Assembly (NCBI RefSeq): GCF_900105835.1 | Contig: NZ_LT629783.1 | Span: 3,184,501 to 3,248,500 of the forward strand | Direction: 5' to 3' | Length of the DNA stretch: 64,000 nt | DNA from: Pseudomonas fragi | Lineage (GTDB): Bacteria > Pseudomonadota > Gammaproteobacteria > Pseudomonadales > Pseudomonadaceae | Shown here: positions 52,032-62,216 of the stretch, piece after piece | Layout of the letters: each line of letters starts with the position of its first letter | Numbering within the stretch: position 1 is the stretch's first letter | Program-made: the position numbers and the translations under genes | Notes under the pieces: model-generated | Databases searched by the model: none | The model's input: the letters and a program-made list of their open reading frames with translations, nothing else | Told to the model about the DNA's origin: nothing

Positions 52032-52823
52032 TTAAGTTGGCTGAGGCGTGCGGGTAGAACGACGTTGACGACGAACCAGCTCGCCCGCCAGGGCAAGGTA
52101 AGCAATCGCGCCACGGGAATTTTTGTCATACGCCAGCGCCGGCATGCCGTAGCTCGGTGCTTCGGCCAGGCGGATGTTGCGCGGAATCACGGTGTCGTAG
52201 AGCTGCTCACCGAAGTGTTCCTTGAGCTGCGCCGAAACATCGTTCATCAGGCTCAGGCGCGGGTCATACATGGTCCGCAACAGGCCTTCGATCTTCAGGT
52301 TCGGGTTCAGCAGCTCGGCGATGCGCTTGATGTTATCCACAAGGTCGCTCAAGCCTTCGAGTGCGAAGTACTCGCACTGCATGGGGATAATGACCCCATC
52401 GGCAGCCACCAGAGCATTCAGGGTCAACATCGACAGCGACGGCGGGCAATCGATCAGGATGTAATCGTAGCTCTCGCGAACCGGTGCCAGGGCCGTGCGC
52501 AGACGGCTTTCCTTCATCTGCATTTCGAGCAGCACGACTTCGGCTGCCGTCAGATCGCGGTTGGCCGGCAGAAGCTGGTAACCACCGTGCTCGGATACGT
52601 GCATGGCTTGCGCCAGGTCGCATTCGCCGATCAACAGGTCGTAGACCGAATTCTCCAGACCGTGTTTATCCACACCGCTACCCATGGTGGCGTTGCCCTG
52701 TGGATCGAGGTCGATCAGCAGCACGCGGCGCTTGGTGGCGACCAGCGATGCTGCGAGGTTGATACAGGTGGTGGTTTTACCCACACCACCCTTTTGGTTC
52801 GCTATTGCGAATACCTTAGCCAT
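52032..52823 (-). CDS. parA: Chromosome-partitioning ATPase ParA (Soj)
   Basis: Uses ATP-dependent DNA binding to move ParB-bound origins apart. About 263 residues from MAKVFAIANQKGG; the deviant Walker A KGGVGKTTT is at residues 11-19, and the Walker B region YDILI-like YDYILIDCPPSLSML follows. An upstream in-frame TTG would add six residues, but relatives start at MAKVFAIANQ. Operon order mnmG-rsmG-parA-parB. Confidence 0.97.
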   Translation of the reverse strand: MAKVFAIANQKGGVGKTTTCINLAASLVATKRRVLLIDLDPQGNATMGSGVDKHGLENSVYDLLIGECDLAQAMHVSEHGGYQLLPANRDLTAAEVVLLEMQMKESRLRTALAPVRESYDYILIDCPPSLSMLTLNALVAADGVIIPMQCEYFALEGLSDLVDNIKRIAELLNPNLKIEGLLRTMYDPRLSLMNDVSAQLKEHFGEQLYDTVIPRNIRLAEAPSYGMPALAYDKNSRGAIAYLALAGELVRRQRRSTRTPQPT

Positions 52824-52841
52824 TCTTGCTTGCGTTCCCAA

Positions 52842-53486
52842 TCATGCCGTGCGGCGCAGTATCAGCAGATGGCGTTGGCCTTGGCAACCCGGAACGGTCA
52901 AGGCGTGTTCGCTATCTAGACGAAAATCAGACGGCAATGCTACCAGCTCATCGGCCGGATGGACGCCCTTCATTGCCAACCAGCGGGTTTCGCTGTTGCC
53001 CAGGTGACGGGTCCAGTTGCTGAAATTCTCCATGCTGCTGAAAGCCCTGGAAACAATTCCGTTGAAAGGCTGCTCAGGCTTGAACTCCTCGACGCGACTG
53101 TGGATAACTTGCAGGTTATCCAGCTTCAGCTCGAGTTTTACCTGGGTCAGGAAACGGGTTTTCTTGCCGTTGCTGTCCAGGCAGGTCACTTGCGACTCGG
53201 GAAACAGGATCGCCAGGGGAATACCCGGCATGCCGCCGCCACTGCCCACATCCAGCCAACGGCCGTTTTCGATGAAGGGCATCACACTCAGACTGTCGAG
53301 CAAATGGCGTGACACCATTTCGTCCGGGTTACGCACAGCCGTGAGGTTGTAGGCCTTGTTCCATTTGATCAACAGGGCCAGATAACCCAGCAATTGCTGA
53401 TGCTGGCTTTCGGTCAGTGCAACGCCCAACTGGCGTGCACCTGTGGATAACTCTTCGGCGTGTTGTGCGGTTACCAGCGAACTCAA
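52842..53486 (-). CDS. rsmG: 16S rRNA (guanine527-N7)-methyltransferase
   Basis: Methylates G527 of 16S rRNA. The 214-residue protein has the SAM motif [18 protein letters not shown] and the GidB signature [20 protein letters not shown]. The start codon is a TTG overlapping the mnmG stop (TTGA), with GGAG eight bases upstream. Confidence 0.96.
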   Translation of the reverse strand: MSSLVTAQHAEELSTGARQLGVALTESQHQQLLGYLALLIKWNKAYNLTAVRNPDEMVSRHLLDSLSVMPFIENGRWLDVGSGGGMPGIPLAILFPESQVTCLDSNGKKTRFLTQVKLELKLDNLQVIHSRVEEFKPEQPFNGIVSRAFSSMENFSNWTRHLGNSETRWLAMKGVHPADELVALPSDFRLDSEHALTVPGCQGQRHLLILRRTA

Positions 53487-55375
53487 GCGTTTTGCTCCAA
53501 CGTGCGGCCAGCGCCGCGCTTTTTCAGGTGAATCATCAACAAGGAAATCGCCGCGGGGGTCACACCCGGGATACGCGAAGCCTGGCCCAGGGTCTCGGGA
53601 CGGGTAGCGCCCAGCTTGCTCTGGATCTCTTTCGACAGACCGGAGATGGTCGTGTAATCGATATCCACAGGCAGCTTGGTGTTTTCACTGGCACGCAGAC
53701 GGGCAATTTCGTCCTGTTGACGATCGATATAACCGGCGTACTTGGTCTTGATTTCAACCTGCTCGGCAACCAGCGGGTCTTCTGCGCCCTGCCCGGTCAC
53801 TTCAACCAGACCGGCGTAATCGATTTCGGGACGGGTCAGCAGGTTGAGCAAATTGTATTCATGGGTCAGCGGCGTGCCGAACTTGGCTGCAATGGCATCG
53901 CCCTGCTCGGTACCCGGGCGAACCCAGGTACTTTTGAGGCGCTGTTCTTCCTGCGCGATGCTTTCGCGCTTGGTGCAGAAAGCCGCCCAACGGGCGTCGT
54001 CGACCAGGCCCAGTTCGCGGCCTTTTTCGGTCAAACGCATGTCGGCGTTGTCTTCGCGCAGGATCAGGCGGTATTCGGCGCGGGAAGTGAACATCCGGTA
54101 CGGTTCTTGAGTACCCAGGGTAATCAGGTCGTCGACCAATACTCCGATGTATGCCTCATCACGACGCGGGCACCAGCTTTCCTTGCCCTGTGCGAGCAAT
54201 GCCGCGTTGGCGCCAGCCAGCAAACCTTGCGCACCGGCCTCTTCGTAGCCGGTGGTGCCATTGATTTGCCCGGCAAAGAACAAGCCGCCAATGACTTTGG
54301 TTTCGAGGCTGTACTTGAGGTCACGCGGGTCGAAGTAGTCGTACTCGATGGCGTAGCCCGGACGCACGATATGGGCGTTTTCCATGCCGCGAATCGATTG
54401 CACGATCTGGATTTGCACGTCGAACGGCAAGGAGGTGGAAATCCCGTTCGGGTACAGCTCGTGGGTGGTCAAACCTTCCGGCTCGATAAAGACCTGATGG
54501 CTTTCCTTGTCGGCAAAGCGATGGATCTTGTCTTCGATCGACGGGCAGTAACGCGGGCCGATACCTTCGATCACACCGGAATACATCGGCGAACGATCAA
54601 GATTGGACGCGATGATTTCGTGTGTCCGTGCGTTGGTATGGGTAATCCAGCAACTGACCTGGGCCGGGTGCTGTTCCTTGTTGCCCATGAACGACATCAC
54701 GGGAATCGGGGTATCGCCCGGTTGCTCGGTCATAACCGAGAAATCCACAGAGCGGCCATCGATACGCGGTGGGGTACCGGTTTTCAGGCGGCCGACTCGC
54801 AGCGGCAGTTCACGCAGACGGTGTGCCAGGGCGATCGAAGGTGGATCACCGGCGCGGCCGCCCGAGTAATTCTGCATCCCGATGTGGATAAGTCCACCGA
54901 GGAAGGTGCCTGTTGTCAAAACCACGGCATCAGCCATGAAACGCAGGCCCATTTGGGTCACTACGCCACGCACTTGATCCTGTTCAACGATCAGGTCATC
55001 AGCGGCCTGTTGAAATATCCACAGGTTGGGCTGGTTTTCAAGAATTTCGCGTACCGCCGCCTTGTACAAGATGCGGTCGGCCTGTGCGCGGGTTGCCCGC
55101 ACTGCCGGGCCTTTACGGCCATTGAGTACGCGGAACTGAATGCCGCCTTTATCGGTGGCAATCGCCATCGCGCCGCCCAGGGCGTCGATTTCTTTAACCA
55201 GATGGCTTTTACCAATCCCGCCAATTGCAGGATTGCAGCTCATTTGCCCGAGGGTTTCCACGTTGTGGGTCAACAGCAGGGTTTTTACGCCCATGCGTGC
55301 TGAAGCAAGTGCAGCCTCGGTTCCGGCGTGACCGCCGCCGATGACGATCACTGCAAAACGGGAAGGGAAATTCAC
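53483..55375 (-). CDS. mnmG: tRNA uridine-5-carboxymethylaminomethyl modification enzyme MnmG (GidA)
   Basis: With MnmE it installs cmnm5 on wobble uridine 34 of several tRNAs. About 630 residues: N-terminal FAD-binding [20 protein letters not shown], the GidA signature [14 protein letters not shown], and the C-terminal helical MnmE-interacting region ending [20 protein letters not shown] start at 55375 is chosen with GAGG six bases upstream; the preceding GTG at 55378 is also possible. First gene of the mnmG-rsmG-parAB cluster. Confidence 0.97.
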   Translation of the reverse strand: MNFPSRFAVIVIGGGHAGTEAALASARMGVKTLLLTHNVETLGQMSCNPAIGGIGKSHLVKEIDALGGAMAIATDKGGIQFRVLNGRKGPAVRATRAQADRILYKAAVREILENQPNLWIFQQAADDLIVEQDQVRGVVTQMGLRFMADAVVLTTGTFLGGLIHIGMQNYSGGRAGDPPSIALAHRLRELPLRVGRLKTGTPPRIDGRSVDFSVMTEQPGDTPIPVMSFMGNKEQHPAQVSCWITHTNARTHEIIASNLDRSPMYSGVIEGIGPRYCPSIEDKIHRFADKESHQVFIEPEGLTTHELYPNGISTSLPFDVQIQIVQSIRGMENAHIVRPGYAIEYDYFDPRDLKYSLETKVIGGLFFAGQINGTTGYEEAGAQGLLAGANAALLAQGKESWCPRRDEAYIGVLVDDLITLGTQEPYRMFTSRAEYRLILREDNADMRLTEKGRELGLVDDARWAAFCTKRESIAQEEQRLKSTWVRPGTEQGDAIAAKFGTPLTHEYNLLNLLTRPEIDYAGLVEVTGQGAEDPLVAEQVEIKTKYAGYIDRQQDEIARLRASENTKLPVDIDYTTISGLSKEIQSKLGATRPETLGQASRIPGVTPAAISLLMIHLKKRGAGRTLEQNA

Positions 55376-55474
55376 CACGCACCTCGTGCCTGTTACTAGG
55401 GGTTTTTTGGATAGACCGCGAAGTATAGGGACTTCGCCCTTCTTAAAGAACCCTTTGCACAAAATTTAACCAGC

Positions 55475-55748
55475 TGTGGATAAAGGCAAGATAGATAAAT
55501 AAATAGAGAAGAAATTTATAAAGCTTTGTTTTTATGTTTATTTCTACTGAGGCACCTTTCTGTGGATAGATTGCTACAGGCCTTATTTTACATACTGTAC
55601 AGAGATTCAAAAGTCTGTGGTTATGCACCGATGAGGGGTTGGGATAAGTGCTTTAAGCCTGTGGGTAAAACAGGTGCTTATCCACAGGGGTGGTTATCTT
55701 CAGTTTTCATGCCTACTTACCCACTGACCTGAAGGGCAGTTATGCACA
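55475..55748. other. Secondary DnaA-box cluster upstream of mnmG
   Basis: The ~500-base gap 55376-55879 holds no supported gene. It contains perfect DnaA boxes at 55475-55483 (minus orientation) and 55678-55686, TTATGCACA at 55740-55748, and near matches at 55561-55569 and 55621-55629, beside an AT-rich run (55485-55545). It may bind DnaA to control mnmG or titrate it. Confidence 0.6.
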
Positions 55749-55879
55749 GGGCTTATTCCCGTGTTTGAGCGTTTCAGGGCCCATAAACAGGCAGCCGAAA
55801 ACCGCTTGCAGGCGCATTCCAGCAAGCGGTCGGATGATCGGTCGGTGATTGAAGTGATAAACGGTAGAGGCCGGCAGGC

Positions 55880-57496
55880 TTACACAGCAGTTTTCAGCCA
55901 GCCTGTGGATGATGCCTGGAGCTTGTGGGTCATTCCGATTGCCGTGATAAACAGCTCATCGTGAGAAGTGACCACCAGCGTTCCCCGGTACTGATTGAGC
56001 ATGCTTTGAAGTGCCAGAATCGAAGGCAAATCCAGATGATTGGCGGGTTCATCGAGTAACAGCAGCGGTGGTGGCACCTGAGCATAAAATACGCAGGCCA
56101 TCGCGGCTTTCAATCTTTCACCACCACTGAGCTCCCCGCATGGCATGCAGACCTGATCGGCATTGAGGCCCAATTGCGCCAGCCGGGTACGCAATTGGCC
56201 TTCATTGAGTTGCCGGTTGAGAGACTGCAATTGATCAAGAACTGAGCGATCAGCTGCCAATATCTCCAGGTTCTGATCCAGATAAGCGGTGCTGACGAAG
56301 GTATGTGCCCGGCCCGAAACAACCGGCAGTTGCCCGGCCAGCACCCTGAGCAATGTCGATTTGCCGCAACCGTTCGGTCCCAGCAAAGCCACCCGCTGGC
56401 CACGGGTAAGGGTCAGATCGATGGCGCGCAAATGTTCTGCACCCTGGGGCAGGCGCGCATTGATCAATTCTGCAATTTGCACCGGTGTAGTCAAACAGTC
56501 TTGAGGTGGATGGACAAAGATAGCCTGCTGCTCTTCAACCCGGTTCGCGGCCAGGCGAACTTGAGTATCCAACAGCTCACGCGCCGCATCCTGTTGCATG
56601 CGCATTTTGCCGCTACTGGCCTGGCTACGCTCCTTTTGACGTCCCAGCAGGATTTTTGCCTGATTGGCCTCGCTGGCCTGCTTGTTACCCCGCGATTGTC
56701 TGCGCTCAAGGCTTTCCCTTTGCTCACGCAATACCTGTTCCTGCCGCTTGCGCTCAAGCCTGGCCAAGGCCAGTTGATGTTGCGCTGCCTCCCCTTGCTG
56801 GGCCCTGGCCAGTGCATAAAACGAGTAACCACCGCCATAGCCGGTGAGCCCCAAGGATGAAAGCTCAAGGATGCGCTCCATCCGTTCGAGCAAGTCGCGA
56901 TCATGGCTGATGACCAGCAAGCCGTTGGTCCACCGCTCTAACTGCTCATAAAGCGTCATGCGGTGTTGTCGATCCAGATGATTAGTCGGTTCATCCAGGA
57001 TCAGCAGGTCGGCTTCAGACATAAGGGCGCCCATCAGTGCCACGCGCATGGCTTCGCCACCGCTCAGGCTTGAGACAGGTGTGGAGGGTGTCAGATGTGA
57101 AAGGTTGTTGTGCCCAAGTTGATCGTGCAATTGCTGGCGGATAGCCCAGCGATCACCGACGCAGTCAAAGTCCGCTTGCGCGCTGCTGCCTTGCTCAATG
57201 CGCTCAAGCGCGGCAAGGATGGGTTGCACACCGGCGAGGCTGGCAACGGTCTGTTCAGGATCCGGACTGATTTGCTGAGCCAGGTAATGCACAGAGCCGT
57301 TGCGAATGCAGCGGCCTCTTGAGGGGGAAATATCTCCGGCGATCAGCTGAGCCAATATGCTTTTACCCACACCATTTCTACCCACCAGGCCGGTGCGGCG
57401 CTGGTCGAGGTGCAGATCAAGATCGGAAAACAGGCAACTGCCACCGGGCAGATGATAAGAAACGCTTTCCAGCGTCACACAGGTCACGAGAGCCAT
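55880..57496 (-). CDS. ABC-F family ATPase
   Basis: A 538-residue soluble protein with two ATP-binding cassettes and no membrane helices, as in ABC-F translation factors. Cassette 1 has GRNGVGKS and the signature SSLSGGEAMRVAL with LILDEPTNHLD; cassette 2 has GPNGCGKST, GELSGGERLKAAM and LLLDEPANHLD. A charged linker between them (about residues 240-300, ERKRQEQVLREQRESLERRQ) is the likely P-site tRNA-interacting arm. Several subfamilies exist (EttA, Uup, YheS, antibiotic-protection), and I cannot place this one. ATG 57496 has GGAG five bases upstream. Stands alone. Confidence 0.88.
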   Translation of the reverse strand: MALVTCVTLESVSYHLPGGSCLFSDLDLHLDQRRTGLVGRNGVGKSILAQLIAGDISPSRGRCIRNGSVHYLAQQISPDPEQTVASLAGVQPILAALERIEQGSSAQADFDCVGDRWAIRQQLHDQLGHNNLSHLTPSTPVSSLSGGEAMRVALMGALMSEADLLILDEPTNHLDRQHRMTLYEQLERWTNGLLVISHDRDLLERMERILELSSLGLTGYGGGYSFYALARAQQGEAAQHQLALARLERKRQEQVLREQRESLERRQSRGNKQASEANQAKILLGRQKERSQASSGKMRMQQDAARELLDTQVRLAANRVEEQQAIFVHPPQDCLTTPVQIAELINARLPQGAEHLRAIDLTLTRGQRVALLGPNGCGKSTLLRVLAGQLPVVSGRAHTFVSTAYLDQNLEILAADRSVLDQLQSLNRQLNEGQLRTRLAQLGLNADQVCMPCGELSGGERLKAAMACVFYAQVPPPLLLLDEPANHLDLPSILALQSMLNQYRGTLVVTSHDELFITAIGMTHKLQASSTGWLKTAV

Positions 57497-57631
57497 ACGC
57501 ACTCCAAAGATGCACAGATCTACCCCCTGTTGCAGGGGAATGAAGAACTGGCCGCAAGCATCGCGGCGGCATCAATTGCGCATTGGACTAATACCTCGTG
57601 TGAATGTGTACCGCAAAATTATAGTGCAAGA

Positions 57632-57722
57632 CTTGTGGGAGCGGGCTTGCTCGCGATGGCAGTGACGCGGTGTACCTGTCACACCACGGCGATCCAATCG
57701 CGAGCAAGCCCGCTCCTACAAG
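57632..57722. repeat. Inverted pair of REP elements
   Basis: TGTGGGAGCGGGCTTGCTCG and, about 55 bases on, CGAGCAAGCCCGCTCCTACA, form a classic Pseudomonas REP doublet between the mnmE stop and the ABC-F gene start. It can fold into a large hairpin and may end or stabilise the mnmE transcript. Confidence 0.88.
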
Positions 57723-57731
57723 GTTGAGGGA

Positions 57732-59099
57732 TTATTTGCCGATGCAGAAGCTGGAGAAAATCCGCCCCAGCAGGTCATCCGAGCTGAACGCCCCGGTAAT
57801 TTCGCCAAGGGAATGTTGCGCCTGGCGCAAATCTTCGGCCAGTAGCTCCCCTGCACCCGCCAGGGTCAATTGTGCCCTGCCGTGCTCAAGTGCATGGCTG
57901 GCGTGCTGCAGTGCCTCCAGATGGCGTCGGCGTGCGCTGAAGCTGCTCTCCGAGGTCTGCTCATAGCCCATGCAGGCCTTGAGGTGTTCGCGCAGCAAGT
58001 CCAGCCCTTCTGTGGATCTGGCACTCAGGCTGATGGTGACATGGCCATCTTCGCTGACTTCCAGGGCAATGTTCTCACCGCTCAGATCCGCCTTGTTGCG
58101 GATCAAGGTCACTTTCGCCGGATCCGGGCGCTGTTCCAGAAACTCTGGCCACAGGGTAAACGGGTCATCCGCTTCAGGCGCCGTGGCATCGACCACCAGC
58201 AACACCCGATCAGCCTCGCCAATAGCCTTGAGTGCCCGCTGCACGCCGATTTTTTCCACATGGTCGTCGGTGTCGCGCAGGCCGGCAGTGTCGACCACGT
58301 GCAACGGCATGCCATCGATGTGGATATGTTCGCGCAACACATCACGGGTAGTGCCGGCGATCTCGGTCACGATTGCCGCTTCACGACCGGCCAGGGCATT
58401 GAGCAGGCTCGACTTGCCAGCATTGGGCCGCCCGGCAATCACCACGGTCATGCCGTCGCGCAGCAAGGCCCCCTGCCCGGCTTCGCGCTGAACTGTGGAT
58501 AACTCTTCGCGCACCTTGTCGAGCATACCGAGCACATGGCCATCGGCCAAAAAGTCGATTTCTTCTTCCGGGAAATCAATCGCGGCTTCGACATAGATAC
58601 GCAAACTGATCAATTGCTCGGTCAAGTTATGCACACGTTGAGAGAAAGCCCCCTGCAGGGAGCGCAATGCATTACGTGCAGCCTGTGCAGAACTTGCCTC
58701 GATCAGGTCGGCAATCGCCTCGGCCTGGGCCAGGTCGAGCTTGTCATTCAAAAATGCCCGCTCACTGAATTCCCCGGGGCGTGCCAGTCGGCAGCCCAGC
58801 TGGATGCAGCGCTGCAGCAGCATGTCGAGAACGATCGGGCCGCCGTGGCCCTGCAGTTCAAGCACGTCTTCGCCGGTAAAGGAGTTCGGGCCCGGGAAAT
58901 ACAGCGCAATGCCTTCATCGAGCACTTCACGGTTTTCGCCGTAAAAAGGGCCGTAATGGGCATAGCGCGGTTTCAGTTCGCGTTCACTGAACGCTTTGGC
59001 CGCAACACGGGCGAGCGGCCCGGAAATACGTACGATCCCCACACCACCTCGGCCTTGGGCGGTCGCTACTGCGGCAATGGTCTCAGCCGGAACACTCAT
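57732..59099 (-). CDS. mnmE: tRNA modification GTPase MnmE (TrmE)
   Basis: Partner of MnmG in U34 modification. The 455-residue protein has the N-terminal tetrahydrofolate-binding domain, a helical domain split by a Ras-like G domain with [22 protein letters not shown] and the NKAD switch region, and the catalytic C-terminal CIGK. It lies 80 bases downstream of yidC with a terminator between. Confidence 0.98.
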   Translation of the reverse strand: MSVPAETIAAVATAQGRGGVGIVRISGPLARVAAKAFSERELKPRYAHYGPFYGENREVLDEGIALYFPGPNSFTGEDVLELQGHGGPIVLDMLLQRCIQLGCRLARPGEFSERAFLNDKLDLAQAEAIADLIEASSAQAARNALRSLQGAFSQRVHNLTEQLISLRIYVEAAIDFPEEEIDFLADGHVLGMLDKVREELSTVQREAGQGALLRDGMTVVIAGRPNAGKSSLLNALAGREAAIVTEIAGTTRDVLREHIHIDGMPLHVVDTAGLRDTDDHVEKIGVQRALKAIGEADRVLLVVDATAPEADDPFTLWPEFLEQRPDPAKVTLIRNKADLSGENIALEVSEDGHVTISLSARSTEGLDLLREHLKACMGYEQTSESSFSARRRHLEALQHASHALEHGRAQLTLAGAGELLAEDLRQAQHSLGEITGAFSSDDLLGRIFSSFCIGK

Positions 59100-59130
59100 A
59101 AACAGGCCTCAAAACAAAAGTGACGGATAG

Positions 59131-59157
59131 CAAAACGCCCCACTAGGGGGCGTTTTG
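59131..59157 (-). terminator. Terminator after yidC
   Basis: CAAAACGCCCC and GGGGCGTTTTG form an 11-bp stem with a 5-base loop; on the minus strand the second arm ends GTTTTGC. It ends the rpmH-rnpA-yidD-yidC unit. Confidence 0.8.
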
Positions 59158-59178
59158 AGTGGTGCTTATCAGAGTAAG

Positions 59179-60861
59179 TTACTCAGCGACTTTTTTGGTA
59201 GCCGCTTCGACTTTACGCGTGATGTACCACTGTTGAGCGATGGACAGGCAGTTGTTCACAACCCAGTACAGCACCAGACCAGCCGGGAACCACAGGAAGA
59301 AGAAGGTGAAGATGATTGGCATCAGCTTCATCACCTTGGCCTGCATCGGGTCCGGCGGAGTCGGGTTCAGACGCTGCTGGATGAACATGGTTGCGCCCAT
59401 GATGATCGGCAGAATGAAGAACGGGTCCTTGATCGACAGGTCGGTAATCCAGAGCATGAACGGCGCCTGGCGCATTTCAACACTTTCCAGAAGTACCCAG
59501 TACAAGGACAGGAAGACCGGCATCTGCACCAGGATCGGCAAGCAGCCGCCCAGTGGATTGATCTTCTCTTTCTTGTACAGCTCCATCATCGCTTGCGACA
59601 TTTTCTGGCGGTCATCACCGAACTGCTCTTTCAGAGCGGCCAGTTTTGGTGCCACAGCGCGCATGCGAGCCATCGACTTGTAGCTGGCGGCCGACAGAGG
59701 GAAGAAGATCCCCTTGATCAGCATGGTCAGGAAGATGATCGACCAGCCCCAGTTACCGACCAGGCTGTGGATATGTTGCAGCAGCCAGAAAATAGGCTGG
59801 GCAATGAACCACAGGATGCCGTAGTCGACGGTCAGTTCCAGGCCTGGGGACAACTCTTTGAGTACACCCTGGCTTTTCGGACCGGCGTACAGGGTAGCGC
59901 TGGTTTCAGCGGTTTTGCCCGGCTCAACGGTCAAGGTTGGGCCAGTGAAACCGATGATGTAGTTGCCCTGGTTGTCTTTGCGGGTCTGAACGACGTTGTT
60001 ATCGCCTTTCTGAGGGATCCACGCGGTCACAAAGTAGTGCTGCAACCAGGCAACCCAGCCGCCTTGTACGGTTTCTTTCAGCTGAGCCTTGTCGATATCT
60101 TTCATCGACACTTTTTTGTACGGCTCTGCACTTGTCCACAGGGCTGCGCCCAGGTAAGTCGCAGTGCCGGTGGCGGTGCTGGAAGAAGGATCGGAACTGG
60201 CGTCACGCTTCAATTGCGCGAACAGGTTGCCGTTCCACGGCTTGCCGCTCTCGTTATCAATCAGATAGCTGACTTGTACATCGTACAAACCACGCTTGAG
60301 CGTGAAGCGCTTGATGTAGTTGATGCCGTTTTCGCTGAATTTCAGGTCAACAACCAGTTGATCCTGGCCTGGGGCCAGTTCGTAGGTCTTTTTCTCAGTG
60401 CTGAAAACAGGACGACCTGACGGACGGGCGTCCGGGCCATCAACGCCTGTCAGGCCACTTTGTGCCAGATAGGTGCGTTCGTTGCCGTTATCGAACAACT
60501 GGAAAGGAACATCCGGGTGATCCTGGCGACGTGGGTACAGCGGCAGACGCAGCTGGGCAATGTCGCCACCCTGTGGATCAATCGCGATATCCAGAACATC
60601 CGTTTTTACATGGATGAGGTCTTTGCTTGCAGCCACCGGGGTTTCAGTCGGTGTGCTGGTATCAGTATTGGCGCTGGGTACATCGGCACTGTTCGAAGCG
60701 TTGTTACCTGAAACCGTGTCGGGCAAAGCCGGCGCGGTGGTGCTGGCGGCAACATTCTGAGTCGGCAGGGCAGCTTGGCCGTAGTCCTGGTTCCATTTCA
60801 GAACCATAACGTAGGACACGACTGCGAGAGCGACGATCAGGATCGTGCGTTTAATATCCAT
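59179..60861 (-). CDS. yidC: Membrane protein insertase YidC
   Basis: Inserts and folds inner-membrane proteins with or without SecYEG. 560 residues: an N-terminal helix (MDIKRTILIVALAVVSYVMV), a large periplasmic beta domain (about 60-340), then the conserved core with helices around GNWGWSIIFLTMLIKGIFFP, MQMPVFLSLYWVL-like VQMPVFLSLYWVLLESVEM and FFLWFPAGLVLYWVVNN. The core arginine expected in the hydrophilic groove lies in the LIKGIFFPLSAASYKSMARM stretch. The ATG at 60861 is the family start; an upstream start would add 20 residues overlapping yidD. Confidence 0.98.
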   Translation of the reverse strand: MDIKRTILIVALAVVSYVMVLKWNQDYGQAALPTQNVAASTTAPALPDTVSGNNASNSADVPSANTDTSTPTETPVAASKDLIHVKTDVLDIAIDPQGGDIAQLRLPLYPRRQDHPDVPFQLFDNGNERTYLAQSGLTGVDGPDARPSGRPVFSTEKKTYELAPGQDQLVVDLKFSENGINYIKRFTLKRGLYDVQVSYLIDNESGKPWNGNLFAQLKRDASSDPSSSTATGTATYLGAALWTSAEPYKKVSMKDIDKAQLKETVQGGWVAWLQHYFVTAWIPQKGDNNVVQTRKDNQGNYIIGFTGPTLTVEPGKTAETSATLYAGPKSQGVLKELSPGLELTVDYGILWFIAQPIFWLLQHIHSLVGNWGWSIIFLTMLIKGIFFPLSAASYKSMARMRAVAPKLAALKEQFGDDRQKMSQAMMELYKKEKINPLGGCLPILVQMPVFLSLYWVLLESVEMRQAPFMLWITDLSIKDPFFILPIIMGATMFIQQRLNPTPPDPMQAKVMKLMPIIFTFFFLWFPAGLVLYWVVNNCLSIAQQWYITRKVEAATKKVAE

Positions 60862-60874
60862 GATTACTCGGCCA

Positions 60875-61108
60875 TCAAGAAGAACGGGAGGTAGGGATAG
60901 GCGGAACCGGGTCGTAACCACCGGGATTCCACGGGTGACAGCGACCTAAACGACGAAAGGTCAGCCAGCCGCCGCGCAGAAGGCCATGATTTTCGATGGC
61001 TTCCAACGCGTAGCAGGAACAACTGGGGTAGAAACGGCAGTGGCTGGCCATCAAAGGACTAATGGCATAGCGATAAAACTGGATCGGAACGAGTGCCAGT
61101 TTACGCAT
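60875..61108 (-). CDS. yidD: YidD membrane-protein insertion efficiency factor
   Basis: A 77-residue protein thought to assist YidC. It has the family core [20 protein letters not shown], with conserved cysteines in [11 protein letters not shown], and [14 protein letters not shown]. It overlaps the rnpA 3' end by 8 bases and precedes yidC by 13 bases. Confidence 0.95.
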   Translation of the reverse strand: MRKLALVPIQFYRYAISPLMASHCRFYPSCSCYALEAIENHGLLRGGWLTFRRLGRCHPWNPGGYDPVPPIPTSRSS

Positions 61109-61508
61109 CAGGACTGCCTACCCCTACAGTTTCGGTTTTAACCGCTGGAACTGGCGTGTTACGGGCCAGACGCTTCCAGAGTTTGCCGAAATGCTGAATC
61201 AATTCGGGGTTCTCTACGTCACCCAAACCTTTGCGCGCGACGATAACGATATCCCAACCAACCAGTAAATCCTGGTGGAGACGAAACGATTCACGCATCA
61301 AACGCTTAAGGCGATTGCGCTCAACGGAGAGCTTTACGCTCTTTTTCCCGATCACTAACCCCAGGCGGGGGTGATCAAGATCGTTGCTACGCGCAAGGAG
61401 CAGGAGATTTTTCCCCGGAACCTTGCCGGTGGGGGAGTCAAAGACTGCCTTGAAATGTCGGGGAGTGAGTAACCGCTTTTCCCGACTGAAGTCCTGACTC
61501 ACCACCAT
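61101..61508 (-). CDS. rnpA: Ribonuclease P protein component
   Basis: Protein subunit of RNase P, which trims tRNA 5' ends. About 135 residues with the RNR motif [18 protein letters not shown] and DIVIVARKG. The ATG at 61508 ([14 protein letters not shown]) is chosen by comparison with Pseudomonas RnpA; a GTG two codons on is possible. It begins ten bases after rpmH. Confidence 0.95.
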   Translation of the reverse strand: MVVSQDFSREKRLLTPRHFKAVFDSPTGKVPGKNLLLLARSNDLDHPRLGLVIGKKSVKLSVERNRLKRLMRESFRLHQDLLVGWDIVIVARKGLGDVENPELIQHFGKLWKRLARNTPVPAVKTETVGVGSPDA

Positions 61509-61518
61509 TGTCTGATTA

Positions 61519-61653
61519 TCAAACTGCCAGACGTGCACGGCCTTTGGCGCGGCGACGCGACAGGACTGCACGGCCGTTTTTAGTAGCCATGCGAGCACGG
61601 AAACCGTGAGTGCGGGCGCGTTTGATAGTGCTTGGTTGGAAAGTACGTTTCAT
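61519..61653 (-). CDS. rpmH: Ribosomal protein L34
   Basis: A 44-residue gene: [18 protein letters not shown], then [20 protein letters not shown], ending RARLAV. It is the invariant L34 protein of the large subunit. It sits at the origin boundary, upstream of rnpA, in the order universal in gammaproteobacteria. Confidence 0.98.
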   Translation of the reverse strand: MKRTFQPSTIKRARTHGFRARMATKNGRAVLSRRRAKGRARLAV

Positions 61654-62216
61654 GTCGTGCTACCTGGTTCGTCCACAACGGGCCGGAATGGCCCCCGTTT
61701 TAAGAGACCGGCGATTCTAGAGAATGCAAGCCGATAGGTCAATTTCCAACCAACGTTTACTGCTAAATAGATGTTTGCCGTTTTACACCTGCCTGGTGCC
61801 TGCCAACTATAGAAATAAAAAAACGAAGTATTTAAAGCTCTTTTAAAGAACTTACTACTTTTATAGAGCCAGTTATCTGTGGATAACTCTATGCAGCCCT
61901 TGTACAGCAAGGTTTTCAGAGATCAGAAAGGTTGTCCACAAGCGGTGCTTTGCCTGTGCTGCGCACGCGGATAAGCTGTGCATGAAAGGGCTCTTTATCC
62001 ACAGGCGGGTTATGCACAGAGTTTTACCCCCACTTGTGCAACGAGCTCAGGCCCGCTTATCCACAGACCTTATGCACATACCATTTGTCGCTTTGTTCAC
62101 AGCAAAAAGCCGGTTAACCCCCTATATGCAGCGCAGCTACATGTGGATAAGTGCGACCGCGGTCGCTACAATGGCGCCTGTTTTTGCCTCACCGGCTTTC
62201 AACTTAGGGGATATCC
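61654..62216. other. oriC: Chromosomal replication origin oriC (rpmH-dnaA intergenic region)
   Basis: DnaA-box sequences: TGTGGATAA at 61878-61886 and 62142-62150 (minus orientation), TTATCCACA at 61995-62003 and 62057-62065, TTATGCACA at 62010-62018 and 62070-62078, and TTGTCCACA at 61932-61940 (one mismatch). The two TTATCCACA/TTATGCACA pairs are arranged with 13-15 base spacing and repeat at 60-62 bp. The stretch 61795-61865 is AT-rich (poly-A and TTTAAAG runs) and is the likely unwinding element. This gap in Pseudomonas is an experimentally known origin. Confidence 0.92.
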
